In this document: in pieces, positions 23,308-35,044 of the stretch
Layout: each line of letters starts with the position of its first letter
Numbering within the stretch: the stretch's first letter is position 1
The notes under the pieces: model-generated
What the model was told of the DNA's origin: nothing
Database searches by the model: none
What the model saw: only the letters and a program-made list of their open reading frames with translations
NCBI GenBank assembly: GCA_910574455.1
Contig: CAJSYZ010000011.1
Location: 3,270,941-3,334,940, forward strand
Direction: 5' to 3'
DNA: 64,000 nucleotides
Source: Trichaptum fuscoviolaceum
Taxonomy: Eukaryota; Basidiomycota; Agaricomycetes; Hymenochaetales; Trichaptaceae
Program-made: the position numbers and the translations under genes

Positions 23308-23553
23308 TGGCCGAGAAAGTTCTTCAAGATGAGCTTGTTTCATGCTGTCTTTGCGAACGTTAGTGGGTCTTGATCGTGACGCTCCGTTGCAATAGCTGAT
23401 AGTGACAGAGAGATAAATACGTGTTTCGATATTGAGTCGTGTACAACAATCTGCAGAAAGACGACACAGTGCAACTAAGCCCCCAAAATAGTGATAAAAA
23501 TACAACAGGCGTTCCAAGAAAAATCAGTCTGGGAAACGGATGAGAAATGTGGA

Positions 23554-25591
23554 TTATGCAAGCTCATCATTTTCGCCAGAGTCAAGGGTGAGGCGCCTAT
23601 GCACAAGCTCCGCGACGACAGTCCCGTCGAGGGGAATATTATTTCCTTGAAAACCATCAGGCGTATGAGGTTTCTTTGGAGTTTTCGGTTGGGTGAAAGT
23701 ACTAAAATAGATTGAGCAGGGAAAAAAGTCAGGAAATAGTGATATCTCACATATTATTCCAGACACCGTAATGCACCATCCCGAGCGCACGAGTCGTATA
23801 TTCATAGTCAAACATGAAACCAGTAGGCCAGTAGAACTCAATGACGGTCGATCGCGGTGTAGGTCTCATCCACGCAAGTGATGTCAAACCATTTCCGTGA
23901 ACGCCTAGCATGATCTTAAGGTGGATAGTCAGTGTCTGGTTCAGCATTCGGTTCATGTCCTGATAGTACTTACAGTCGTGCGGCCGGCAAGCTGCAGTTG
24001 TTGAGCCCTGGACAGCTTGTCCATGCTAACTACATTCACTTCGTATCCATAACGGTCGCGAAGCTTGTACAATTCCTCCACAAGCTTCTCGTGGTCCGCC
24101 TGGATAAGCATACGACGTCCCCAACTCTGACGAGAGATATACGTGATCACAAGTTTTTGGTTGTCTGCTAGGGTGCTTGGATCTGGACCCACAATCCATT
24201 CAGACGCAAGGCCGCTGAACTCAAGCACACTCTTCCTGAGCGGTGCCCACCAATGCGGAGAGCCCCTAAGGTCAAAAGCGTTGCTTGCAGGGCGCCACGT
24301 CGTTTTGTACGACTCACCTTCATCTGCCGAGGCGCGATCACCGAGCACGACGCGATCGAAGACATGCGGGACTCCCATCGCTGCGCGTTCCCACCAGTCT
24401 TCCAGGAACTCCATACCGACTGCTGGGAATGCCCCGCGCATGACCCACTGGTTCATCAACGCGTAGTCGCGCCACTGAGCTGCATGCACGTGGCGGAAGA
24501 CCCAGTGTCGAATCGGCGGAAGCGTAGTGTGTCCGTCTGCTGTAATGTATGGATCGAGTGTGCTATACGTGCGCCAGATACCGAAGACTATTTCTGCGGT
24601 GAAGTGGTAGTAGTGCGTGACGAACTGCTTGGCATCCGTGCAGAGAAAGCTGTTCCCGTCGTATCGGAGCGCGCTGCGACGATCGGTCCCGAATATTTCT
24701 TGGGCCTTGGTGGGCGAGACGACTTGAATGTCTTTGTCGGTTGGGATTCGCTTGTCCCGTTCTCCTGGGCCGTTTAGGACCGGATGTCCAGATGAAGTGA
24801 TTAAACGGAGAGGATGTGGGACTGTTTCTGGCTTGGATGTGACAATGAATAAGGTGCCATCCATCACATATAGCCTGTCGAATATTGTCCATCCTATGTA
24901 CGTACGATGATTAGCTTCTGCATCTACTTTGATCAGACTAGGCAAGGTGGGAGTGAAAATGAAAACGTTGATATTATTTTCTCCGGACTTCTCGTGGTCC
25001 CAAAGAAATGGGAAAGGAATTCATATCCTTGTGCGAATGAAAAGGACACGTTTAGGGTCGCACGGACTGGATCAATTGTGGGGATGAAACCATGCTAATA
25101 GCTACGCTGCGCATTACGGAAAAGAATTCTCTCGGACCTCAAAGATGCAGCAATCATGCGGAAGGAATATAATTTGTGATAATTGGGATGGACGCCGCAG
25201 TGAGAAAAGGAATAGGTGTAAACGGTGAATGCGTTCGTCGTCAGCAAAGTCCACAGCCCTCATCAGTATGTTTGCTCGCAATCCAGTTACAGCGAAAGAT
25301 GGCATAATAATAATAACGGGGGAAGAATGTTGTTCAGCAAAATAACTCACCTGTAGAATGGGCAACTATCTCCGTTTCCGGCACAGAAAAAGACCACCTT
25401 AGCAGAGGATCTGGATACTTTGCAAGGTCCGATTCCTCCACCACGTCGCTTCTTGAGACTCCTCCATCAACAACAGACAACAGCGGCGAGAAGAGGTCGT
25501 TATTGGCGGCAAAGAGCAGGAGAAAAAGTAGTCCAGATAGCAGAAAAACCTCTCGTCGTGTCAGCAAGAGTCCATCTGGACTAGAAATCAT
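23554..25591 (-). CDS. GT61 (DUF563) glycosyltransferase, left copy
   Basis: This is a type II membrane protein of the Golgi or ER. After a short N-terminus there is one helix (EVFLLSGLLFLLLFAANND), then a lumenal stem and a DUF563/GT61 catalytic domain. Exon 1 (25591-25351) ends PETEIVAHST and exon 2 resumes GWTIFDRLYVMDGTLF, separated by an unusually long intron of about 455 nt. The core has FVTHYYHFTAEIVFGIWRTY and VITYISRQSWGRR. After an intron near 23970 comes the family hallmark MLGVHGNGLTSLAWM, then STVIEFYWPTGF. The last exon ends SGENDELA at 23554. GT61 enzymes include plant xylosyl/arabinosyl transferases and EOGT; the fungal substrate is not known. The second copy at 46526 is about 98% identical in the long exon. 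Confidence 0.85.
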
Positions 25592-26465
25592 TGTGGCAGA
25601 AGATCAAGGAGTGCTCGACTGACTCCCCTCGCACTCCAAGTCTATCCGAAATACTTGAGGGTGCGGAACCAGTGAAGAAGTTCGACAGAAAAGAGCAGCT
25701 TGTGAGATGTCGGCCAGTCAAGGCCGTCAAGAATGCGGAAGGAGATAAGTGAGCTGGTCTAACCACCAGGCACACTTTGTTTGCAGCTTTCCCCCTGAGT
25801 TTCTGCATGTTGTGTTGGTTCAGACTTGAAGCCATTCAAAAACCAAGCGGTCCCGACCAGGGACACAGTATGATCCGCGCTCTTATAGGCTTAGGTCAGC
25901 GTGACAGCAAATGTACTCAGGTTACTAATATTAGTAAGCTGTAAGTAAATATTGTCACAGTCTGGCTGCGTGAGAAAACTGTCGAAATAAGTCACGCATT
26001 ATCTCCCTGAACACATCTTCAAGTTTTTTCCTCCGCCGTTGACGAATGTGGGGCGCTGAAGACCACGCTCAGACATCCCCGATGAAGAGCCTGAAGCTAG
26101 TTGGAGCTCAGCAAATTTCTTACTTTCACTAAAGCTGAGCGTAGGGCTTCAGATGCTCATGAATATCTTGTGCAGCTACACCATCCGTGATTGTTGGCAC
26201 CAGGTTGACATAACCTCCCGTGACTGCCAGTGTCTCTTACGTCCATATGATTTTGGCCTCAAGGTGTTTCACTGAAGGTAAGGTGAGTTACAGACGGCAG
26301 AGCTACATATAGAACTCAAAGAGTTAATCAAATCTAAACTTAGACTTCCGGTTTGCCACTACATCGCGGCCGTAATGCGACCTACTTCGCTGTCGCCAGT
26401 GGTGCCGCTGTTTGCCTTTGCGTTCATCTCTCACTCAGTAAAGCTGCTCATCTACTACACTTACT
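25592..26465. other. Promoters and end of left arm
   Basis: The first 350 bases are the upstream region of GT61, shared with the right arm. Homology to the right arm fades near 25945. The remainder is unique sequence leading to copy B. No gene is seen. Confidence 0.45.
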
Positions 26466-28924
26466 ATGACTAATTCATCTCCTCACACAAACGATGCCCT
26501 CAGAAGCAACCTTTGGAATGAACAGTCGGATTCTGACTCTCTTTCAATTGCTACTGATGACACCGCGGACAACCTCATAGGACCAGGACGAACGCTTGGC
26601 CTGATATATGACTGTGCCGGTCGATGGGTGGAAAAAAAGCTAAACAAACTGGCGGAGAAGATGAAGATAGGGCCTAATGCTACATACGAAAAGATTGAGA
26701 AGAAGCGGCTGTTGTTGCTCGGCGAGTCCGATGCCACTTCTCTTCAAAAAGTGGACATACCAAAATCGGAAGAAAGGCGCTTTACTAGACATGCAAAGGC
26801 TCTACTGGAATATGCAAAGAGTACTAAGCGAGTGAATTCACCTTTCTTCATAATCCATGCCGTGGCTTATATCCAGATCTGTATTGAAAGACATTCGAAC
26901 ACCATCTCAACCCAAAGGGCGGCACTTGAACATATAGTCGCTTTAGCGATTGGTGATCCTTACTTTCGTGCATTATTTGAAGTGCTCGACTCCCCTAAAA
27001 TCTTACGCCAGAACTGCAAAGAACTGTCAAAGTTCGAATATGATTCAACGTTTGACACTACGCAGCTTCAGAGCTTCTCACGCAAGGCGCTCATAGTCGT
27101 ATCTGAAGTCGATATAGGCCGAGTACTATCTGAAATGAAGGATGGCTTTTTCCTGGGGCCCCGGGCTGTTCAGTGCTATTCACGTTTAATAAATTTTTTA
27201 AGGTAATGAAACTCTTTTTGCTGTTGCACAATCTGTTCTGATGACCCAACTTCTTTTAGCGACAAAGATGTTTCATTCATTGCCGCTCGACGTATGGCAG
27301 AATTCAACACTTATTTCATCTCCATACTTCCGACACTTGAGAACAATGGATTGGACTTACTGGTCGCACTCTGTGGATCCATTGAGAAGTTGTCTTCTGA
27401 TCATCTAATGCTAATGGCCGTGGAATGGGACTCATTGGACCGAATTCTGAAGTCAAACATTGACCTATATCAGAGATGGAATGGAGACGTTCCGCCGAAA
27501 AAGTCAATGATTTATTTTCTATATTTGTATGTGTTATCAATTTTTCATAACAAGCAACGCTCTGACGATGATTCTCCAGCTACGCAGGAAGACTACCCCT
27601 GACTGTGGGAGACCAAATAAACCGCTTGAACAACTGGGTGCAGCAAGTCAGCTTGTTGATGGCGGATGTCTCTATCGTCAATAATCCGCATATGACAACC
27701 TTTCTCCCATGGCTTCTTACGGATGAGCTATCGAACGCACTGACAGGAAATAATTTGGCCTCGTTATCGCATACAGAAAGGCAGTTCATGCGGAACATCT
27801 TCCGCGATCCTTCTCTGAAGCCTATCGAGGACATAACTTTGCAAAGGCCTTTTGCGGCCTTATACTTGATTTGTAGTGTCCGTTATCTACAATTTCTTGA
27901 CCCGGACCTGCACGGCCGCATAGGAATAGAGAAAGTGGCTGATCTCAATATACTGGAGAAGATGTGCCTAATTTTAGGGAGGTTATGCTACAGGTACGAC
28001 ATTCTGCTATTCTCGGTTATGAGAAATCTTGAAAACTATGTGCTTTATAGCAGTTCGAAGAAGACGCGGAAACTAGCTATCAAGACCATCTACCTTGTTG
28101 GCCGTTTGGACAGGTATTGTCTGAAGGCAGCGCAATCGGGCTTGGTGAAAGCATCCGACACTGAGTCATACAAATCTCGCGCTAGAGCATTCGAGAATAT
28201 TTGGAAAGGAGCAATGCAATTTGCATTTCTACTTCCTCCATCACACGGTCAAAGTGACTTCATCACTTTTGTGCGATTTGAATTTCCCCATGGTCCAATC
28301 CTTGCCGTGGTATGGATCTTGTCCCTGCTCCGAAGCCATGTCACTAACACACCCGTGCTTCAATGGCATTAGAAATGTGAACCTCAGTTTCCTTGTCACC
28401 TTCCGGCAAACTTTATATTCCAAACAAGTTCCGAAGTAAGGGCTGTGAATGAAAAGACTTACAGTTTCGTCAATGGCGTAAAGTTTCTCACAATCAGGAA
28501 GAAAGCACTCATCTGGCTGCAAGTAACGAAGGGAACCACTTTCCGGTCCGCAAACCATCAGGCCGTTCAGAGTGGGACGCATGAGGGAAGGCAACTTTAC
28601 CTTGCAGCACCGCTTCCCCGGAGGAAGTACTCGAAAGTTGCTACATTGAATCGCTCAAATGGCTCAAATGAATTTATATACATTGGACCAGACTCCAAAT
28701 TTGGCACAGTGGCAGATGGTGACAGCTCCATGCGCATTGACTATTTTGGTGGTAAAACGGAAATACTTGAAGACTTCTGTGTTCTGGTATATCGCTTCGA
28801 TTTCTATGACTTGCATCGTGACCACCGCACGGGACAATTTGAAGGATTTGGCGAACCTTGCTGGCGGGACTGGAAGGGCTGTGTCGCTTGCTCAGACTAT
28901 CAATGGTCTATGCAACAGGGCTGA
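26466..28924 (+). CDS. Expanded-family protein, copy B (divergent, novel C-terminus)
   Basis: The start is MTNSSPHTNDALRSNLWNEQ. The family motif is present in weakened form (TADNLIGPGRTLGLIY, then WVEKKLNKLAEKM) with a long helical region. Introns lie near 27203-27260, near 27530 (GTATGT to CTCCAG, joining YLFYAGRLPLTVGD) and near 28310-28371 (GTATGG to CATTAG). The last intron joins GPILAV to KCEPQFPCHLPANF, and the frame then stays open to the TGA at 28924. This C-terminal domain of about 185 residues (EGRQLYLAAPLPRRKYSKV, NEFIYIGPDSKF, FGGKTEILEDFCVLVYRF) is absent from copies A, C and D. It loosely resembles DM9/DUF3421 repeats. If the last intron is not spliced, the protein stops at 28372. 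The function is unknown. Confidence 0.6.
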
Positions 28925-29339
28925 ACAAGAAGTCTGTAGTATTACTTGCTTATGCCAACTCAAAGTACTGTAGCTCTCGACCGCGTGTATTATCTGTGAA
29001 ATCATTATCATGTGCATCCTGAACGTAGTTGAAGCTACGAAACCATAACATAAGAAACTTGCGTCCCATCGACTATGAATCAAATGATACTCGTGATTTT
29101 ATTGCAAAGGTTGATAGAAATCCTATGCAACAAACTCCAACTGCAACCACCAATGCACATCACGGATATATGTAATACCGACTGGAAGGTTCGCCAAGTG
29201 TCACTGTCTACGGCTCCACAGGATAAAGTGCTTGCACCAGGTTCCATGGCTGCCAATGTGATAACTTTTGAGTTGTGCTCAACGGAAAGAACAGGAAAAC
29301 AATTGTACCTGTCGAAGATCATTGCCATTCCTGCCGCGT
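28925..29339. other. Convergent tail-to-tail region of copies B and C
   Basis: This 415-bp interval lies between two stop codons on opposite strands. Short open frames occur but none has a recognisable motif. Confidence 0.45.
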
Positions 29340-31010
29340 TCATCTCCTTCCTAGTCCAGCCAGGTAGCCATCCCTATATGCTTGTTGCAGTGAGTGCTGT
29401 AGTTGCTCGTTCGTAATGAGATTGGTTGCATGCTGCGGATCATGCTCGACGGGAGGAAGAATGTTATGCTCTTCCGGATATAATAGCTTGTCAATATGGA
29501 GGAATTCTCCTCGGTCCAGTAATCCTGTGTATAAGAAGTACTCCCTCCATGGTGTGTCGTGGCGATATCGATGCTGAATTATAGCCTTCTCCAAACTGTC
29601 CAGTGACCTCAGCAGTTCCATGGTTTGACATTCTACGTCGCGGTGCAGCTGTTCGATGCATATTTGTCCCTTTCCACTGTGTCTTACCTTGCGAGGCATA
29701 TTCATCAGAGCCCCTTTTGCATTGGCATCGAATTTGACTTGTATGTATCGTGACGACTCTGGGAACATCGAGCATATTGGCGCGCTTAGAAATGGGCGAG
29801 GATTGTTTAAAATTGGAAAGCAAAAAGATGCTCGTGGCTCACAGTGAAAATAGAAAAGAGAGTTTGAACGACGCTTCGGTGTCTTCATAAGAACGCAGCA
29901 TAAAGCAGTGACCCTCGAATGCACGACAGATACGTCCAATTAGACTGTCCAACAGTTTGACTACAACAAAGCCCATTGTAGCTGAGCCTTGAGTTGTGCT
30001 GAGATGGATAAAGGGAAGGAGCCAGAACAAGGTGATACTCGCAAGCCACGTCGACTCCATATCTCCCAAGCTAGTCATGTTTGAGATTGCCAATAAATGT
30101 TGAAGAATAGCTAAAACGGAGCACAAAGGATGCAATTTACGCGTCCTTTCATTGAGTTAGTAAAGGAAGCACATTAAGAGATGAAAGATTAAAGTACGCA
30201 CTTCAGCTCTCGGACAGCCATGAGAAGCGAATTTTTTAATCCTTCTCTCCCCAGGACCTCCGGTGGCATGTCGAACCGTTCCGATTCACGGAACCGGATT
30301 ATTGCTAATTTGAGCACATGAGCCAATAAGTCATTCTTCTGTCGACATGATCGAAGCTCAACATGCTTTGGGAAGTCGTTTCTGAGCATAAATTGGAACA
30401 GCGAAGCTATCCACCTGTCGTTCACTGATAGTGTCACAATTTGCATTAGAGCAATAGTTCGTTGAGTTGCACGACCGGAGCTGCTTGAAAATCGTAAGAT
30501 ATACTGCACATATCATATGAAAACTCTATAAACTCACCGGATTCCAAATACAAGTCTTTGCAGCAGCGACATTATACCCAATCCGTAGCTTTCCTCCACC
30601 CTCACTAAAGACATCGTGTCGGGTAAATCAAGATCGAACCACCACCCGGTAAACTGCCACAGCGACTCGTGCTCAAATGGATCGAAGTGTGCCTGCCTTT
30701 CTATAAGCTGTTGCCCGATCTCAAAAGGAGATGCCAATAGTGGACCCAGCACTCTATTCGCCCTACGCTCAAGCATTTTTCCAAGGCGTTGATAGAGAAA
30801 CTTGTCGATTAGCCTCCCAGGACCTGGATTATCATCGACGGTTTCCATTGACCATACCGACGAAGCATCGTCATGGGCATCATCATCGCTAAAGTGATTC
30901 CATGCAAGAGTGGGAGAAGACGATGACAGATCCACCGGAGTTTCGCTAGTAGAAGTATCATCGTTTCGACGAAAGCGTTTCGCGACCCAGTTGAGAGCCC
31001 TTGAAGGCAT
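29340..31010 (-). CDS. Expanded-family protein, copy C (apparently intact)
   Basis: The start is MPSRALNWVAKRFRRND at 31010. The signature VWSMETVDDNPGPGRLI is followed by KMLERRANRVLGPLLASPFE and IGQQLIER. Introns near 30537-30495, 30190-30140 and 29860 join a helical middle (QRTIALMQIVTLSVNDRW; TWLASITLFWLLPFIHLS) to a C-terminal exon. That exon has MELLRSLDSLEKAI, DTPWREYFLYTG, LLDRGEFLHIDKLLYPEE and QQAYRDGYLAGLGRR before the TGA at 29340. It has no signal peptide. The hydrophobic middle could be one or two buried helices rather than membrane spans. It is the most complete copy and the best reference for the family. The function is unknown. It is convergent with copy B. Confidence 0.68.
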
Positions 31011-31528
31011 CAGGCACGTAGGGAGTTGAAGGAAGGTAGGATGAGTAGCTGAAGAGATTCGACAAGACTGAAGACTCGATATAGCAGTGCAGAGTGTAAT
31101 GCCTTGCGCAGCCTCGCTGTAGAGGCATGCTATGTCAACGGATCGACTGATTTCGGACCTCGGCGAGACCGGTGAAAGTTATAAATTTTGATAGGCATCT
31201 GTGTACAATAGACTCGCAAGCCAGTCGGTCTCATTTACCGTCTCTTTCCCAACCTCAACGATAAATCGATGACTGGCTTGCGAGTCTATGTGCACAATAA
31301 GCTCAAATCAGCGTAGCGAAGATATATGTCTTGCACAGGCCTCCAAAGTTTGAACTAAAGCATCCATGTGGTGGGAACGTCGATCAGAGCTAATGAAATT
31401 GACCTTTATTGCCCAGTTTGCGAAGAAAGTCTGCATCACTCACCGAACGCCACTACCCAATCTTTCCAAACCTTCCACATGTAATTTGAAGAGTACTGCG
31501 TCATAACGTCTCTCCAAAGTCCCTATAA
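31011..31528. other. Intergenic region with hairpin
   Basis: This interval lies upstream of copy C and downstream of relic E. Apart from the inverted repeat at 31208-31289, nothing is recognised. Confidence 0.45.
31208..31289. repeat. Perfect 19-bp inverted repeat (hairpin)
   Basis: ATAGACTCGCAAGCCAGTC (31208-31226) is exactly inverted as GACTGGCTTGCGAGTCTAT (31271-31289), with a 44-nt spacer. Weaker pairing continues outside the arms (TGTGTACA against GTGCACAA). It could be a small MITE remnant, or a transcribed hairpin. Confidence 0.85.
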
Positions 31529-31786
31529 CTAGAACATTTTCGAAAGGTCGAATGAGAGAACAAAGGATAATACGATGAGCCTGCCAGGCCCTGGATTGTC
31601 ATTGATTTCTCCCATAGAGCTATCATCGTCCGCGTCCTCGGTGACCCAGCGCCAGTAATCCATCGGACACGAAACCGATGCGTCCACTGTGAGCTCTCCC
31701 GAAACAAGGAGCTTCGTGATATTCGAGTCGTCGTCGAAGAGGCTTCGAGATTCAATTGGGCACCTTCGAGACTCGAGTTCCTCCAC
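31529..31786 (-). pseudogene. Relic E: N-terminal fragment of the expanded family
   Basis: A short minus-strand frame contains MDYWRWVTEDADDDSSMGE followed by INDNPGPGRLIVLSF, matching the N-terminal signature of copy C (VDDNPGPGRLI). The downstream helical and C-terminal blocks are missing: after about 31530 no family sequence continues leftward. It is most likely a truncated duplicate. Confidence 0.55.
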
Positions 31787-31803
31787 ACCCCATATTTCCG
31801 CAC

Positions 31804-32386
31804 AAAGCTGTGTCAGGACTCAGACAACCGATCCGATACAACGAGCTCTGCTTGATTACGGGAACTTGAGCCATGTACTGTAGGTTTGCTTCATGGTGTC
31901 TGTAGGGGTGGTTTCTTCTGTACAAACTTACAAGTATGAAAATTATGAAAATGAGTGTTGCCAGAAACTTGAACACACTGGTGTGCCAGTGGCAGTGCAT
32001 CGATTCACTGACCAACCTTTCTTTCAGTAGAATCAAAGCACAACTAATTATCACAGGCATGGGGGTGTGCCAAAACGAACTCGAATTGCAACGTTAAGTC
32101 GTGCCAAAAAGTAACTACCATTAAAAAGAAGATGCAGTGTCTATCTGGAGGGCAAGAAAACAACTCTATGAGAGTCAATAAGCGATACATAGCAGGTGAG
32201 ATAGCAAGAAGTCCGTGTAGTCCATGTGCCGTGTGATTGTTCATGGGAGTAGCAATATGTAGTAGATGGCGCATTTTTTTCGTCGAGGGAACGTCGAGTC
32301 TAGTCGTGACGAAAAAAAAGAAATATAAAAATCCAAATAAAAGGAAGAGATATACATAACTGTCTTCACATAATGCCACATAATAA
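31804..32386. other. Gene-poor stretch
   Basis: This is AT-rich sequence between relic E and the 3' end of the exoglucanase gene. Frames here are short and hydrophobic by composition only. No feature is called. Confidence 0.4.
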
Positions 32387-35044
32387 TCATTGCAGCTCAG
32401 GAGCAGGCGTGATCATCGCGCGCTCCTCGACCTTCGCAGCCGCCGCACCTCCGCACGTCGCCGTCGGCAACGTACCCGCCGCGCCCCAGATAGGCGAGTA
32501 CGCACACGCAGCGATCTCCGTCATCGCGAGCGCCGTGTCCTTCGTGTTGAACCATCCGTCGCCCTCGCTCACGGTCTTCGGCGCCGCAGTGAATGTGTCC
32601 GCGGGGAGCGTCGAGACCGTGCCAGTGGGCGTGTACGAGAACAGGAACGCGTAGTCGCCTGTCACGCCTGCGATGCTCGCCGGAGGCCAGTCATCGTACA
32701 GTGCCACGGCCGAGGGCGCAATCGTGCCTGCGCCTGCGCCGCCGGTTTGCCATGGCTCCTCGTAGGTTCCATCGAATTGAGGACCGACGACAGCGAGAGA
32801 GCCGCAGACACCGACGGCGTCACGTGGGTCGAGAGGCATCCAGCCGTTCTCGAGCCCGAGCTGGTACGACCAGAGAGGAGACTGCACGGTACCCGTGTCA
32901 GAGGCATTGCCAATCTACACAGGAAACATTAGCGAATATCTAGGCACATATCGTATGTCGGGCATACCTTCCATGTCCAGAAGAACCAGTTCTGGAGCGC
33001 GTCCATGCTGGCGAGTGCAAACTCCTTGAGACCGTCCTTGATCGTCTGGTTCCATTGAGTGTGGTCCATCCAGAAGCTGCAATCGCCTCCGTAGCTATGC
33101 GGTCCACTCCCAACGCCATTCACCCACAGTCCACAGTCATTGATCGCGTTACTGAACTCTCCGGCGATGCTCACGCCGAACTGCTGCGAGCTCTGGTTCA
33201 TCTGCGGGCCCCAGGTGTTGCATGCGCGGGCGGGCCAGACGCCAATCGGGTCGAGATTCGGCTGGCCGTTGAAGGCGATGTAAGGGTGCGTGTCGAGAAG
33301 GAAGCGATCTGCGCCCGGGAGCATGTTGGCCCATTCTGCCTGACCCTGGAAGCCGTCATGGACACTGATGTACGCGCCGTTGCCCTCGCCGAAACCGGTG
33401 ATGCCTCGGATGATCTGGTGCGCTTGGTAGTAGCTGTACGGGCTTAGTTCAGAAGTAAGAAATAATACACATAGACTCACAAGTGGATCATTTGCTCCTT
33501 TCCAATCAATCCAACAAGAGGTTCGTTTATGATACCGAAGACGGGGACGATGTTCTGGTACTGCGGCTGGCTGATGAACTCGGCGATAATCCGGATGTAG
33601 TCGAGCGTGCGCTGCGCATTCGCAAAGCCCATAGAAGTTGCCATAAAGTTCACGTTCGTCAGCTTGCCCGAGTGATTGAACCCATTTTGGCTCCCTGGAA
33701 TCGTATGCAAGTCCAAGTTGACACGGATACCGTACTTTCTGCACCACCTGAAGAGTCGTAGGAGATACTTCCAGCTGACCTTCGCGAGGAAGGGCTCGTT
33801 GTCCCAGGTGTCAACTATCCAGAAGGGGATGGGGACGCGCACGAAGTTGAGGCCCGCGCCTGCGATCTCGGCGATGTCCTGCTCGGTGATGAATGTGTTG
33901 TAGTGGTCCTCGATCTGCTGGAGGCCGCCCGTGGACGAGGTGTCGTTGATCATAGCGACGGAGAGCGACCATTCGTCGGCGACGGCGAAAGTAAGGTTCT
34001 GATATTTTTGATAAAGGGCGGGAGTGATGAAGGGCTCAAGGACGAGCCATCCCCCAAGGTTGACACTGTGCAGATCATGTCAGTGAATAATACTGCAAAG
34101 ATGATGGGTGAAAGACAGGAACGTCGGGTGCAATGGTTGAACACAACGTTCAACGACATTGAGTATATTCGGAGCCGATTAGAACATGTCATTTCATTTC
34201 ATTCCATTCATTTCCGCCCAAACCATCGTCATGGGCAAACATGGGACGAAATACAAAAAGACGATGCTCACCCATATACTCTGTCTTTACCCCACGTCCA
34301 GCTCGTGTTCAACGGTGGTGTCCAGCTGTTCGGCTGAGCGTTGTTGTTGAACGGGTCCTTGGGATCGTCAACCCATATTCCTCCAAACTTGTTGTTGTAC
34401 GTGAACGTTTGGCCATCCTCCGTCGTCACCGTCGAGCCATCGCCGCCCGACGTCGGTCCTTTTCCTCCACCACCGCTGCCACCGCCGCTTCCGCCTGATC
34501 CGCCCGACCCACCCGACCCGCCGCCAGAAGCGTTGGACTTGTTCTTGTGGGTGGTAACGATCGCAACAGGGACAGCGACCGCAATGGCGATGATGAGCAG
34601 CAGACACCCACCCAGAAGTAGGAGACGGCGTCTGCGACGAGCAGGCGCGGCGGTGGCTGTGCCCGCCCTTTCCTTGTTCGGGACGACCTCCTCTGAGCTC
34701 GCGTCGGTCTCCAACGCGCCCACACCCGCGCCCGTGCTCAGCGCCGACGCGCGCTTCTCGTCGTGGTCGTTCAGCAACAACGCTGAGTCGGTGGCAGAAG
34801 ACTGAGGGCGACCAAAGACAGACTCGCGAGGCGTGTTTGTACCCGCTTGGTCGAAGCCGGATGCCCGGTTCGGGGTCTGCGTGCCGGGCACACCGAGGTG
34901 GGTGCTGCCACGACGGCTCTCGGATTCGTATGGGAGGGGCTGGTTCACCGCTGCGCTCAACGACTCGAGGTCTTCAGAGCTCGTTGCCGAGCGTGGTGGC
35001 CTTGGGTGCGCAGCGGTGTCTGCGAAGGGGTTGTTCGACGACAT
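32387..35044 (-). CDS. Membrane-anchored glucan exo-1,3-beta-glucosidase (GH5_9, ExgD type)
   Basis: This is a type II membrane glucanase acting on cell-wall beta-1,3-glucan. The start MSSNNPFADTAAHPRPPRSA at 35044 opens a Ser-rich cytoplasmic tail. The basic RRRRR precedes the helix LLLLGGCLLLIIAIAVAVPV, then a Gly/Ser linker follows. The catalytic domain begins FGGIWVDDPKDPFNNNAQPN and, after an intron of about 205 nt, VNLGGWLVLEPFITPALYQK. FVRVPIPFW is followed by the acid/base motif GIINEPLVG and the nucleophile region SIAGEFSNAINDCG. WFFWTWK and a final exon with SPLWSYQLGLENGWMPLDP complete the fold, ending at 32387. Both catalytic Glu residues are present. An in-frame TTG at 35077 is not a plausible start. 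It probably works in wall remodelling. Confidence 0.92.

Larger units (their letters stand above)
18500..25945. repeat. Left arm of large inverted duplication
   Basis: This segment, minus its 2.95-kb insertion, is homologous in reverse orientation to about 46150-50550. Homology covers the flank at 18540-18726 (for example TTGCCGGTATGATCT), the NmrA gene with its promoter, the GT61 gene with its long intron, and about 350 bp upstream of GT61 (GAGCGCGGATCATACTG). Boundaries are estimated by eye and could be off by tens of bases. Confidence 0.85.
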
